Below, piece by piece: positions 7,659-17,018 of a DNA stretch of 64,000 bases. The stretch is from assembly GCA_012103535.1 (NCBI GenBank), contig WLWQ01000001.1, positions 1,246,280 through 1,310,279 of the forward strand. Reading direction: 5' to 3'. The notes under the pieces were generated by a model. That model was not told the origin of the DNA and made no database searches. It saw only the letters and a program-made list of their open reading frames with translations. Position 1 is the stretch's first letter; each line of letters opens with the position of its first letter. The position numbers and the translations under genes were made by a program. The DNA comes from Pseudomonadales bacterium. Lineage in GTDB: Bacteria > Pseudomonadota > Gammaproteobacteria > Pseudomonadales > Pseudohongiellaceae.

Positions 7659-7981
7659 ATCCAATTACAGAAGTAATTAATGGCAGGTAATCTCAGTGGC
7701 CCTTTGTTTAATTGAATTCCCGCTTAGGACTGCATTCCCGGGTTTGTTTTAGGCGATTTTCGAGCTGATTCGCGCTGACCTGTATTTTCTGAAAGGATAC
7801 TGGACAACCCTGTTATCGATGATTTACCTGTCCCTAATTAGACGTACTCATTGTTCGCTATAAGCCGATGAGGACGTTTGCCTATCCGAAATCTAGGGAT
7901 TACTCGTAGTTACACTTAAGACCAAGTCGTAGTACATTATAAAATGAGCGCACAGAACTGAAAGATTGGCAATTACTACAT
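7659..7981. other. Intergenic stretch without a recognised feature
   Basis: About 320 bases between the antitoxin and the PilZ gene. I see no reading frame with family support, no convincing hairpin followed by T-run, and no repeat shared with the rest of the window. Confidence 0.5.
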
Positions 7982-8380
7982 ATGGAACTACGGAGCGAAA
8001 CCAGGGTTGAACAAGATGCAATCATTTTCGTGCATGTTAAATCCTGTATAGAAAAACCTGAGCTGGTGGGTACTTCAATCCAATGCATAGCTAAGGATTT
8101 CTCAAGGAGTGGATTAAAGCACAATACAGAATTGTCACTCTCACCGGGATCGTTAGTCTATATCTCGCTTAGTATTGAAAACCCATTTTCATCATTTTTA
8201 CTTTTAGGTGAAGTCCGCTGGGATTATGAAGAAGATGGAAAATTGATGAACGGAATAAAATTTTTGGAAGGACAGTACAGCGAACTAAAGCGCTGGGTTG
8301 AGGCGTTTGACTCAATTTTCGAAGATGAAACAGTGGGTCAGAGTAATTTGATTCTTGATGAAAAAGACGAGTCTGAGTAA
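7982..8380 (+). CDS. PilZ-domain protein, likely cyclic-di-GMP binding
   Basis: A 132-residue single-domain protein. Both c-di-GMP-binding motifs of PilZ are visible: RSETR (RxxxR) at residues 4-8 and DFSRSG (D-x-S-x-x-G) about residues 39-44. They are followed by the expected beta strands ending in GEVRWDYEEDGKLMNGIKF. Such proteins usually pass a c-di-GMP signal to motility, pili or exopolysaccharide machinery; nothing nearby shows which. The C-terminal 30 residues are acidic and probably disordered. No clear Shine-Dalgarno precedes the ATG. Confidence 0.82.
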   Translation: MELRSETRVEQDAIIFVHVKSCIEKPELVGTSIQCIAKDFSRSGLKHNTELSLSPGSLVYISLSIENPFSSFLLLGEVRWDYEEDGKLMNGIKFLEGQYSELKRWVEAFDSIFEDETVGQSNLILDEKDESE

Positions 8381-8482
8381 TTTGATTTTCAAAACGTTCC
8401 GCTCGAAGTAAAAATCAGCACTGATCAAATTACTCCAAACAGTTATTTCTTGCTCCCAGCTCTTTCCCAATATTAGTAAGGC

Positions 8483-10090
8483 TTAAAGAACTTTGAACAC
8501 CGGAAATTCAACCGGATTATCCGCCGCCAATTCCGACCCTAGATACTCATCAAAGAGATTCCAGAAGACGAGCCCATCGTCGGCCTGGGGCTCGAGCAAA
8601 TAGAAAATCAAATAAGCGAGCCGATGATTGAGGGAAACGACGTAGTCCCCGCGGGAGAATGACCGAGTAGCAGATTGAAACTCGCCATCAAGTATCGAGT
8701 TCTGATGGCCATTAAGTGGAAAGTTGGTTTTATCAATTCCCTCCACGACAAAAACTTCGCCAGTAAAAGTCGCGTCCGCTTCCAAAATATCCACTTCAAC
8801 ACCGTGCTCTTCCAATTTATTAGCAAGACCAACAAAGGCAGAACTGAAAATATAAGAAGAAGGCACAGTAGAAGTTAAGGTCGGCATAAAGGCGTTGTAA
8901 TTCAACACCCCTTCGGTAACAACCAATTCAGAACTGCGCACATAATCCACAGTGCCATCATCTTTTTCATAAGGGATGTAGTTATAACTGAGCAGATCAA
9001 GCGGTTCCGGTAACGGCACCATCTCAAACCGCACACCCTTCTCCTGCCCAATTGCCGAATTACGTGCAGCCACATCGGCACCAAAGTTAATCGATTGAAT
9101 TTCCGCACCATGCACATAGGTGTATTCCAGAATCTCCTCAATAAACGCATTAGCGGCATGCACTCTCTTATAAAAACGATCATGAGAAAAAGTCTCACTA
9201 AGAATCGCCATGCGATTTCGCAATCCCATATTGTTTGTCAGGTAACGCGGCGCATGACTGTAAGTACGAAATTCTTTCGGCGGCCAATCCCGATAATCAA
9301 AACCCCCATACCAACTAAAATCCAAATCAAATTTTCCCTTAACCGCCGCCTGAATCGCCGGCAGCATCTGATAAGCAGTGTAATCCGAAGGCAACGCTTC
9401 ACCCGCAGTATGATAAGAAGGCGCATAAGTCAGCGAATAGCCATGCCAGGTACCATTAGTAGTATGCAGATCCACCAACAAATCAGGATCCCAAGTGTTA
9501 ATCACATTGTCATAAAGCGCCTTGGTTTCCAGCGCTTCTATAATCATGCCATCCCGATTTAAGTCGTAACCATTAGCAGCACGAATACCAGTAACCGCAG
9601 GACTCAATTCCTGATTAGGCCGCGAGTTCTCACTCATGGTGTCATTACCATCGGCGTTATATACCGGCACAAAAATCAGAATCTGGTTTTCCAACAAATG
9701 TTGTTTATCGCCAAACAAAATATCCCGCATGGCAATCAGCGAAGCTTCCTTCCCTTCCACTTCACCCCCATGAATGTTCGCTTGAATATAAACCACAAGC
9801 TTCCCCGATTGAAAAGCCTCTTCCGGAGTAGTAACAGGAGGATCAGCCAACACAACCAAAGGCACATCCCGACCCTGCTCCGTCAACAACAACCTTTCCC
9901 GATGCATCAAATCTGTCTGCGAATCCAATGCATCCAGCACAGCAACAACTTCCGCTAGGGTGGAAGTTCTTTCATAGTTTGTTAACTCCGCCACCGTCAT
10001 CATGGCTTCAGAAATAACAACATCATTCTCAGCAGCCTGAAGCACACCAGAAAAGCACAGCAATACGGCCACGAACCTAATCCGAGACAT
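8483..10090 (-). CDS. Secreted M14-family zinc carboxypeptidase
   Basis: A 535-residue exported metallopeptidase. The start at 10090 opens a signal peptide (MSRIRFVAVLLCFSGVLQA) and follows AAAGGG; a start 11 codons upstream lacks both. Zinc ligands of the M14 fold are His107 and Glu110 (HGGE) and His209 (DLHTT); Glu299 (LSETFSH) fits the catalytic general base. M14 enzymes remove C-terminal residues or trim peptidoglycan peptides; the specificity is unclear. A decayed copy of its last 35 codons lies at 6804-6925. The other neighbours are unrelated, so it is probably transcribed alone. Confidence 0.88.
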   Translation of the reverse strand: MSRIRFVAVLLCFSGVLQAAENDVVISEAMMTVAELTNYERTSTLAEVVAVLDALDSQTDLMHRERLLLTEQGRDVPLVVLADPPVTTPEEAFQSGKLVVYIQANIHGGEVEGKEASLIAMRDILFGDKQHLLENQILIFVPVYNADGNDTMSENSRPNQELSPAVTGIRAANGYDLNRDGMIIEALETKALYDNVINTWDPDLLVDLHTTNGTWHGYSLTYAPSYHTAGEALPSDYTAYQMLPAIQAAVKGKFDLDFSWYGGFDYRDWPPKEFRTYSHAPRYLTNNMGLRNRMAILSETFSHDRFYKRVHAANAFIEEILEYTYVHGAEIQSINFGADVAARNSAIGQEKGVRFEMVPLPEPLDLLSYNYIPYEKDDGTVDYVRSSELVVTEGVLNYNAFMPTLTSTVPSSYIFSSAFVGLANKLEEHGVEVDILEADATFTGEVFVVEGIDKTNFPLNGHQNSILDGEFQSATRSFSRGDYVVSLNHRLAYLIFYLLEPQADDGLVFWNLFDEYLGSELAADNPVEFPVFKVL

Positions 10091-10240
10091 CAAATGGTTT
10101 CCCTTTTCTAAATATTCCATCAACCCAAAGTAAATCAGCTGCCCTCCTCAATCAACAACCATCAAACGACAGTAGGAGCCGGCGCAGCCGACTCCCCACG
10201 CCCCTCCCCAGAATTCAACAACTCTTCCCACATCCCCAGA

Positions 10241-10378
10241 GCAGGTGAAGGACGGTTCCTCATCAGCAATAAAAGCGCAGCACCGACCGCAGGAAGGAGA
10301 CGACGAAGTCGGCTCAAGCCGGAGCGAGGGAATCCGGAACGGATGCGCGCTGCAGATGAGGAACCGTCCTTCACCTGC
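10241..10378. repeat. 138-bp element with 28-bp terminal inverted repeats
   Basis: The outer 28 bases at 10241-10268 and 10351-10378 are reverse complements with one mismatch, enclosing about 82 GC-rich bases with further small dyads (for example around 10305-10320). A smaller hairpin lies at 10176-10196. The stretch contains open frames on the minus strand, but they are low-complexity Cys/Ser-rich readings without family support. It resembles a small non-autonomous inverted-repeat element or a REP-type doublet. The rest of the gap 10124-10635 shows only the promoter region of the downstream operon. Confidence 0.7.
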
Positions 10379-10635
10379 GCCCCTGATAAGACCACTTTGT
10401 AACAGTATGTGATTTTTAACCCTGCCACTCGCTGAAACCCCCGAAACACGGGCCACACAGAGCACCCCAAGCCCCCGATTCTATTGCTTTTCACCCCCAA
10501 AACTTATAACTTCCAAAGTGGCTATATGCGCATGAAAACTTCCCAATTTTTCATGCAGCTTTTTACGTAAAAACAACGTGTTCATCGACCCAATCGATAG
10601 AGCACACTATTAAAACTAAAAACGGAGCTAAGTCA

Positions 10636-11220
10636 GTGAATTCCAAACTAACTCGCAGACGTTTTATCAAGGGGGTTATATTCTCCGGCGCCGCCGCTAC
10701 ATCCGGCGCAGGCTTATACCTCGCACAAGCTCAACAAGGAGCAGGTGCCGCAGAGCGCTTGGTAAATCTGAACATTAATGGGCGTACGCGGCCTGTTGAT
10801 GTACTGCCGTCGGAAACACTAGCCTACACCCTTCGCTATAAACTCGATTTAACCGGCACCAAGATCGGTTGTAATCGCGGCGAATGTGGAGCCTGCACAG
10901 TGTTAATCGATGGTGTTCCAAACTATTCCTGCTCGGTACTGACGCACAATGTGAAAGATAAAGCGGTGATTTCCATCGAGGGAGTCAAAGCAGCAGACGG
11001 CACATTGCATGCAGTACAAGCAGCATTTGTAGCAGAGAACTCACCACAGTGTGGTTTCTGCACACCGGGTCAGGTGATGTCAGCGGTAGCATTGCTGAAC
11101 AACAACCCTAGCCCTACACGAGAGGAAGTCCGCGCCGGCCTATCAGGTAACCTGTGCCGCTGTGGAGCCTATGAACATTACATCAATGGCGTCCTGCGCG
11201 CCTCGGGGCAATTAGCATGA
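10636..11220 (+). CDS. Molybdenum hydroxylase small subunit, two [2Fe-2S] clusters
   Basis: Electron-transfer subunit of a xanthine-oxidase-family enzyme. A GTG start at 10636 follows GGAG at a good distance. Residues 6-10 (TRRRF) plus a hydrophobic stretch form a Tat signal, so the assembled complex is probably exported folded to the periplasm, as in PaoABC. The plant-ferredoxin cluster uses Cys79, 84, 87 and 99; the all-helical second cluster uses Cys139, 142, 174 and 176 (CGFC, CRC). Length 194 is normal. It overlaps the next gene by 4 bases (ATGA), so translation is coupled. Confidence 0.92.
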   Translation: MNSKLTRRRFIKGVIFSGAAATSGAGLYLAQAQQGAGAAERLVNLNINGRTRPVDVLPSETLAYTLRYKLDLTGTKIGCNRGECGACTVLIDGVPNYSCSVLTHNVKDKAVISIEGVKAADGTLHAVQAAFVAENSPQCGFCTPGQVMSAVALLNNNPSPTREEVRAGLSGNLCRCGAYEHYINGVLRASGQLA

Positions 11221-13655
11221 GTATGCATATAGGACGCGATTTTGTACCACCCGATGTACCTGGAAAGGTAACGGGTGAGATTAAATATGCGGAAGACTAT
11301 AAAGCTGAAGGCATGGTCTTTGCTCGTATGTTAACGAGCCCACTACCCAGTGGCCGCGTAGTAGACATTGATGCATCAGAAGCATTAAGAATGGATGGCG
11401 TATTAGGCATATTAACCGCCGACGATTTACCGCCAACTCCCCCGCCGGGAAATCCACCCCTAGCTTCCGAGTACGTCACTTACGTTGGGCAACCCATCTT
11501 GGCCGTTGCCGCAACATCAGAAGAGATTGCTGAATCAGCAATCGACGCAATTCGTATCGACTTCGAACGTCGTGATTTTACTGTTGATCCACTGGAAAGC
11601 TTATCGCCTGGTGGAAGCAACGCGTATCCAGAAGGCAACGTTTTAGTTCGAACTCGAGAAGAAGGTCCGGAAGGCACACCAATCCTCAGCGCTGAAATCA
11701 AAGACATCAAATGGCCACAGTCTGCCATCGATGCCATGCGCAATGGTCAGTCGCCTGACGGTGGTGAATTCACAACCAATTGGGAATTTGGTGATCTCGA
11801 CGCAGCCTTCGCTGCCGCCGATGAAGTCATCGAACAACCTTTCGTCACCATCGGTTATCCGCACCATTCATTAGAAGCAAGAACCTGTATGGCCTATTGG
11901 GAAAATGGCAAATGCTATTTCCACGGCTCTTCGCAGTCACAATCAGCCAACAACGCTGGCCTTGCCCGTATGTTAAACATCGATCTTGCCGATCTGGTGT
12001 TCATCAACGAAGCAACCGGCGGTGGTTTCGGTTCCAAGATCGGCCCTTATCCGTTCATGTCTATTACCGGTAACTTCTCGCGCGTGTTGAACCGTCCGGT
12101 TCAATTACGTATTACTCGTGAGCAAGAGTTCTACATCGGTTCGGCACGAAGCGGTATTCAGGGTTGGCTTAAAGTGGGCTGCACCAGCGACGGTAAAGTC
12201 ACCGGTGTTGATCTCGCAATCGTAAACGATGGCGGTGCCACTGGCGGCGGTAGCGGTAACTCTTCCGCGCAACACGTCACCGTGTGTCTACAACCGGATG
12301 CCATGCGTTATCGCGGCATCTCTGTTTACACCAACACTACCCCTCGTGGTGCCCAACGTGGACCAGGTCAGAACGAAATGGCCCCCATCCTCGCACCAAT
12401 CACCGACAAGCTGGCGCAGTCAATTGGCATGGACCGAGTTCGGTTCCGTCAAATCAATGCACTACGCAGCAGCGGTTATCAAGGTGGCAGCCAGGGTCCA
12501 GTAACCAGCTCCTTCATTTCCGAAGCATTGGCTCAGGGCACTCGTGCCTTCAACTGGGCAGAGCGTGAGCAACAACCACGTGATCTCGGCGGCAGCAAGC
12601 GTCGCGGCATCGGTCTTGGTATTGGTTATCACGGTGCCGGTGGTCGTGGTTACGACGGCTTATTAAGAATCACCCCTGATGGCATCCTGCAGATTCACTC
12701 TGGTGTAGGTAACTTAGGAACATACTCTTATGCTTCTAACGCCCGTACCGCAGCCGAAGTCATGCAAATGCCTTGGGAACGTACAGTCATTCATCGTGGT
12801 CGTTCCGACCGTCATCTCCCCCACAGTTCTGGTCAAGGTGGTTCTAATACTGTCTTCACCCACGCTCGAACTAACTGGGTAGCTGGAGAGGATCTGATTA
12901 CCAAGATGAAAGAAATCGCAGCGATGGATCTCGGCGGTGAAGCCGACGATTATGAAATCGGTGGCGAGCGCGTATTCCGCAGCGACGATAACTCAGTCGG
13001 TCTTACTTACGCCCAAACTGCACAACGTGCAATTCAGTTAGGCGGCAGGTACGACGGCAGCGAATATGCCGATGACCTTAACCTACTCACCCAATTAGCA
13101 GTTCAGGGTGTGCAGGGAACTGGTCTGGTTGGCGCGGCTAAGGACAACATTCCTGGCCAGGGTCAGCCTCCTGGCAACATCATTGGTTTCGTCGAAATCG
13201 AACTGGATACCGATACCGGCAAGATGGAGATCTTGGATTATGTTGGCGTCGCCGACTGCGGCACGGTGCAGCATCCGAAGAACTTCGACAATGCCATGCG
13301 CGGTGGAGCAGTCTGGGGTGTTGGTTTAACCAACCTCGAGCGCCATGTTTACGATCCGCAAAATGGTCTGCCGGCGAACACTGGTTTATACCAGTCTAAA
13401 CCGCCGACCAATATGGATGTGCCAGTGGACACCATTTCGCAAGCGGTCAACATTCCTGATCCTCAAAACCCAACCGGTGGACGAGGTATCGGTGAACCGA
13501 CTCAAGGTGCAATGGCAGCCGCATTAGCCAGCGCCATAACCGATGCGTTGGATGGTCACTTGTTTAACAGTGCACCAACCACGGCGGATATGATCGTTGA
13601 CCATTTGGCGGGTAATGACTACACCACCAAATCACTTAAAACCAACACTTTCTGA
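11217..13655 (+). CDS. Molybdenum hydroxylase large subunit (molybdopterin-binding)
   Basis: Catalytic subunit of 812 residues that would bind the molybdenum cofactor and hydroxylate an aldehyde or N-heterocycle. GGGFGSK marks the first cofactor-contact loop, and the catalytic glutamate is Glu760 in GIGEPTQGA. Glycine-rich GRGYDGLLRI and SGQGGSN segments are the other family landmarks. It has no signal of its own and would travel with the Tat-tagged small subunit. The order small-large-medium differs from paoABC. No XdhC-type maturation gene or cytochrome acceptor is nearby. The substrate cannot be told from sequence. Confidence 0.92.
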   Translation: MSMHIGRDFVPPDVPGKVTGEIKYAEDYKAEGMVFARMLTSPLPSGRVVDIDASEALRMDGVLGILTADDLPPTPPPGNPPLASEYVTYVGQPILAVAATSEEIAESAIDAIRIDFERRDFTVDPLESLSPGGSNAYPEGNVLVRTREEGPEGTPILSAEIKDIKWPQSAIDAMRNGQSPDGGEFTTNWEFGDLDAAFAAADEVIEQPFVTIGYPHHSLEARTCMAYWENGKCYFHGSSQSQSANNAGLARMLNIDLADLVFINEATGGGFGSKIGPYPFMSITGNFSRVLNRPVQLRITREQEFYIGSARSGIQGWLKVGCTSDGKVTGVDLAIVNDGGATGGGSGNSSAQHVTVCLQPDAMRYRGISVYTNTTPRGAQRGPGQNEMAPILAPITDKLAQSIGMDRVRFRQINALRSSGYQGGSQGPVTSSFISEALAQGTRAFNWAEREQQPRDLGGSKRRGIGLGIGYHGAGGRGYDGLLRITPDGILQIHSGVGNLGTYSYASNARTAAEVMQMPWERTVIHRGRSDRHLPHSSGQGGSNTVFTHARTNWVAGEDLITKMKEIAAMDLGGEADDYEIGGERVFRSDDNSVGLTYAQTAQRAIQLGGRYDGSEYADDLNLLTQLAVQGVQGTGLVGAAKDNIPGQGQPPGNIIGFVEIELDTDTGKMEILDYVGVADCGTVQHPKNFDNAMRGGAVWGVGLTNLERHVYDPQNGLPANTGLYQSKPPTNMDVPVDTISQAVNIPDPQNPTGGRGIGEPTQGAMAAALASAITDALDGHLFNSAPTTADMIVDHLAGNDYTTKSLKTNTF

Positions 13656-13666
13656 GGTAAACAACC

Positions 13667-14659
13667 ATGCCATCACATGACGTAATGCCAAACATGGAAC
13701 TGTACCAACCAGTACAGGTCGAAGATGCGCTTGAGATTGCTAACCGCTATGCCGAAAGAGGTTGGTTAGTAGGTGGCGGGCAAGACACTTACGGCTGGTT
13801 GAAAGACCGCGCCAAGAGTGTCGATGCGCTCATCGACTTAAGTGCAATAGAAGAACTCCGTGGAATCCGTCCAACTTCGGACGGCGGTGTCGAAATCGGC
13901 GCCCTCACTACCCTGACTGAAATCGCTAGCAGCGCAGAGTTGCAATCCAACTTTTCCCTGTTAACCGAAGCAGCCTCAGTCGTGGCGAGCCCACAAATCC
14001 GCAACATCGGTACCCTCGGTGGTAACGTGTCGCAAGACGTTCGCTGCTGGTACTACCGCCGCGGCCTCGCTTGCTACCGTGCCGGCGGTAACCTGTGTTA
14101 TGCCGACACCCCCGAAGGAATGAATCGCGAGCATGCATTGTTCGAAGGCAGCCGCTGTGTTGCAGCCGGCGCTTCCGACACTGCATCAGCCCTGGTTGCA
14201 CTGGATGCCTCCATGGTGATTCGTAACTCAGGCGGTGAATCTGTTGTTAGTGCCGAAGATTTCTTCGTCGGCCCTGCCAACGACATTGTTAACACCACAG
14301 TCCTCCGTCCTGGTGACATTCTTACCGCGGTAAGAATTCCAAACACCTGGGCCGGCGCTACTTTCTATTGGGAGAAAGTGGCAGACAGGAATGTGTGGGA
14401 TTTCTCGTTGGTTAATATTGCTGCGGCTTTTCGAGTTGAAGGCGGCAATATTGCTGATTCGAGAATTGTTGCTGGGGCGGTGCAGACTACTCCTCGACGA
14501 CTCACCAATGTGGAAAGTGCCGTTCAGGGGCAGCCTAAGAATTTGCAGACTGGCGAGTCTGTGATGGAAATGGCTACTGAAGGGGCGCGGACTCTGGCGC
14601 ATAATGGATTTAAGGTGCCATTGTTGCAGAACCTGGTTAAGCGGGCGATTAGTGCGTAG
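13667..14659 (+). CDS. Molybdenum hydroxylase medium subunit, FAD-binding
   Basis: A 330-residue FAD subunit of the CoxM/PaoB type. The N-terminal FAD motif is GWLVGGGQDTYGW and the second is IRNIGTLGGNVSQD. A cysteine-bearing insertion after it (CWYYRRGLACYRAGGNLC ... RC, residues about 126-165) matches the loop that holds an extra [4Fe-4S] cluster in PaoB-like subunits; that it binds a cluster here is inference. The gene begins 11 bases after the large subunit and is the last of the operon, followed by a strong terminator. Confidence 0.9.
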   Translation: MPSHDVMPNMELYQPVQVEDALEIANRYAERGWLVGGGQDTYGWLKDRAKSVDALIDLSAIEELRGIRPTSDGGVEIGALTTLTEIASSAELQSNFSLLTEAASVVASPQIRNIGTLGGNVSQDVRCWYYRRGLACYRAGGNLCYADTPEGMNREHALFEGSRCVAAGASDTASALVALDASMVIRNSGGESVVSAEDFFVGPANDIVNTTVLRPGDILTAVRIPNTWAGATFYWEKVADRNVWDFSLVNIAAAFRVEGGNIADSRIVAGAVQTTPRRLTNVESAVQGQPKNLQTGESVMEMATEGARTLAHNGFKVPLLQNLVKRAISA

Positions 14660-14700
14660 GTATTGAAAGCTTGATCTGAGAGCATATAGCTAGCTCCGGG

Positions 14701-14736
14701 AAACCCCAGTCTCTGAAAGGAGGCTGGGGTTTTTTA
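14701..14736 (+). terminator. Rho-independent terminator of the hydroxylase operon
   Basis: AAACCCCAG and CTGGGGTTT form a 9-base GC-rich stem around an 18-base loop and are followed directly by a T-run (TTTTTTATT). It lies 42 bases past the last operon stop codon. Confidence 0.92.
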
Positions 14737-14746
14737 TTGTGATGAA

Positions 14747-15062
14747 TTTGCTAAAAATGGAGGAGGCAGTGCAACAATTTTGTAGTTTTACCCTGACCTT
14801 TTTAAACTACCCTCCCCATTCTTCCGGGATTGCGGTACTCTCAAATCGAAAGGACAAAAACCCATACAGCGTCAAGACCCAACGCCATCGAGGATAAGCA
14901 GGGTAGGATCTACCTCAAGATTCTGGCAGCAAGACGCATAGGCATCTGATTCGATGCGGCCAATGGGCGCATCGACCTTCTGTGCTGGGATACTTTCGAT
15001 TAGATTATTTTCTGTGGAAACCTTGAAGTTACCAATGAGACACAATCTGTTTTGCTAAAAAT
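14747..15062. other. Intergenic stretch bounded by 12-bp direct repeats
   Basis: TTTGCTAAAAAT occurs at 14747-14758 and again at 15051-15062. Between them is a hairpin with 8-base arms at 14951-14958 and 14968-14975 (TCGATGCG against CGCATCGA). No supported gene is present. The stretch is the boundary between the GC-richer hydroxylase operon and the AT-rich accessory island, so the repeats may mark an insertion, but they are short enough to be chance. Confidence 0.4.
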
Positions 15063-15097
15063 CCAGAGGTAAGAAAAATGTTATTCGAGGGTTGGAA

Positions 15098-16888
15098 ATG
15101 AATACTCAGCTAGCTTCTCCTCCAAATAATGATGATGGATATCGTGTTCTGATCGCTGCGTCCGATTCTGAATCTGTAACTTTGGATGCTTTAGCGTTTG
15201 AAGAAGAAACCATAAAAGAATCTATATCAGAGAAAGGGCTTAATAATGTCCAAGTAGAGACTATATCGACGCTCAACCAAGATGATTTTATTAGCAAGTT
15301 AAATGATTTCCAGCCTGATATTGTTCAATTTTCAAATCGAGGCAGTGCTCAACACAACATTCGTATGATTAGTACGGGTGGACTAATACGTCGAATTACT
15401 GGCGAAACAATTGCAAAGCTGTTTGACAAAGCAGAATGCTATACAAAATCAATTATTCTCCTTAATTGCGAAGTTTATAGAGAGGAAGCTGCTCTACTTA
15501 GCAACACAGATTTCATTTTATCGATAAAACATCAGTTTTCTACTTTCGGTATTTCGCCAAGTATCATACAGGAGCTACATTCTTGCTTAAGATTTAGTGA
15601 AAAGATCAGTACTGGTTTCAATCAGTTCGTTCTTAGTGTAGGTCGCATAGCAGCTGAGCAGCAAATAGAGGTCAAGGTTCGAGCGAATAGAATACCAAAC
15701 GAAATCTCAGATGATGCCAGAGATTTTTTCTATACATCGGAAATAGATAAAGATGACATTGAAAAAAAGGATGACTCGAGTCCCCTGCATTCAAGTAAAG
15801 CTCTTGATATTGTAAGTCCAAAATACTTACCAGGGCTTGAAAGGAAACGGCTAAGTGATAACCAATACGTGTCAAATCTAGCAGTTTCTGACGAAGGTCG
15901 ACGACTCTACAGAGTATGGTTTGGAACAAATAGAAAACCAATAGGTGCCACTAGTTTTGGAAAATTCGGACTCGAAAGGGAGAGCTTTATACATTATGGG
16001 TATTGCGATGTTCTTATTCCACAAAACCACAAGATAGGTCAAGTGAGTGATAGCTGGTTAAAAAGATGGTTTTGGACTGGGGAGCGCAACACCTTAAGTA
16101 TTGAGTCGCGGGAATCTTTAAGCACTCAATCTTTTTTCGCAACTCTCCAAGAAGTTTACAAATCATTACCTGACTACGAGGATAATCTCTTAGTTTTCCT
16201 TCATGGATATAATGTGGATTTTGATAGAGCTGCTATCCGCGCAGCACAATTGGGAGTTGATTTGGGAGTTAGCGGTACAACAGCCTTCTTTAGTTGGCCT
16301 TCGAAAGGGTCTTACAAAGGCTATAGCTATATGGCTGACGAGGCATCAATAGAAGCTTCCGAAGCGGCTATTGCTGAATTTCTAATCGGCCTGAGTGAGC
16401 AAAGTGGCGCTAAGAGGATTCATATTATCGCTCATAGCATGGGTAACAGAGGGATACTTAGAGCATTTAACTCTATGCTACAGGATGTCCAGAAGAAGAT
16501 AGGTAAGAAAATCGACCAAATCTTCTTAGCAGCGCCAGATGTTGACTCAGCAGTATTTGAGAATCTAGCTAAGGCCTATGATGCAGTTTCTAACAGAGCA
16601 ACAATGTACGTTTCTGCCAAAGACATGGCTTTGTGGGGGTCCAGCATTTTGCATTCGTACGAGAGAGCTGGATACACTCCTCCGGTTACAGTTGTTCCTA
16701 ATATAGACACAGTTCAAGTGCCTAGATTTAACCTCGACTTAATCGGACATGGATACATAGCTGACGCAAAAGAAGTGCTAACAGATATGCACGCGTTGAT
16801 GAAATCCAACGTCAGTCCTGATAGCAGGTTTGGTCTAAAAGGAATGCAAACAGAATCTGGAGATAGGTATTGGGCGTTTAAAGTTTGA
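15098..16888 (+). CDS. CHAT-like domain fused to DUF900 alpha/beta hydrolase
   Basis: A 596-residue two-domain protein. ATG at 15098 has GAGG seven bases before it. Residues about 15-190 follow the caspase-like CHAT/TPR-associated pattern: YRVLIAASDSES, an E-rich helix, PDIVQFSNRG (family HFSGHG) and IILLNCEVY (family LNAC). The catalytic His and Cys positions read Arg81 and Glu125, so it may be an inactive sensor form. Residues about 340-560 are a DUF900 serine hydrolase, with LVFLHGYNV and the nucleophile Ser447 in IIAHSMGN. CHAT domains are common in bacterial conflict systems, where they activate or sense partners; a lipase-like effector role is inference. It faces the Hsp90-like gene tail to tail. 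Confidence 0.72.
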   Translation: MNTQLASPPNNDDGYRVLIAASDSESVTLDALAFEEETIKESISEKGLNNVQVETISTLNQDDFISKLNDFQPDIVQFSNRGSAQHNIRMISTGGLIRRITGETIAKLFDKAECYTKSIILLNCEVYREEAALLSNTDFILSIKHQFSTFGISPSIIQELHSCLRFSEKISTGFNQFVLSVGRIAAEQQIEVKVRANRIPNEISDDARDFFYTSEIDKDDIEKKDDSSPLHSSKALDIVSPKYLPGLERKRLSDNQYVSNLAVSDEGRRLYRVWFGTNRKPIGATSFGKFGLERESFIHYGYCDVLIPQNHKIGQVSDSWLKRWFWTGERNTLSIESRESLSTQSFFATLQEVYKSLPDYEDNLLVFLHGYNVDFDRAAIRAAQLGVDLGVSGTTAFFSWPSKGSYKGYSYMADEASIEASEAAIAEFLIGLSEQSGAKRIHIIAHSMGNRGILRAFNSMLQDVQKKIGKKIDQIFLAAPDVDSAVFENLAKAYDAVSNRATMYVSAKDMALWGSSILHSYERAGYTPPVTVVPNIDTVQVPRFNLDLIGHGYIADAKEVLTDMHALMKSNVSPDSRFGLKGMQTESGDRYWAFKV

Positions 16889-17018
16889 GATTTAATAGAG
16901 TCGTTAGATTTTTGGGACACTAATAACTGTATAACTTAATATACAATTCTAAAGCTGTTGGATTTTTATCGCCCTTTAAATCCGTTAATCAAAAATGGAT
17001 TTCTATAGCGGTCTAAAG

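Noticed and set aside
10148..10500. Minus-strand open frames of about 105-112 codons
   Set aside because: Cys/Ser-rich low-complexity readings through an inverted-repeat element, mutually overlapping, no family pattern and no ribosome site.
14747..15062. Island boundary attachment sites
   Set aside because: Only 12 bases repeated, no integrase or tRNA, so kept as a low-confidence remark and not called att sites.
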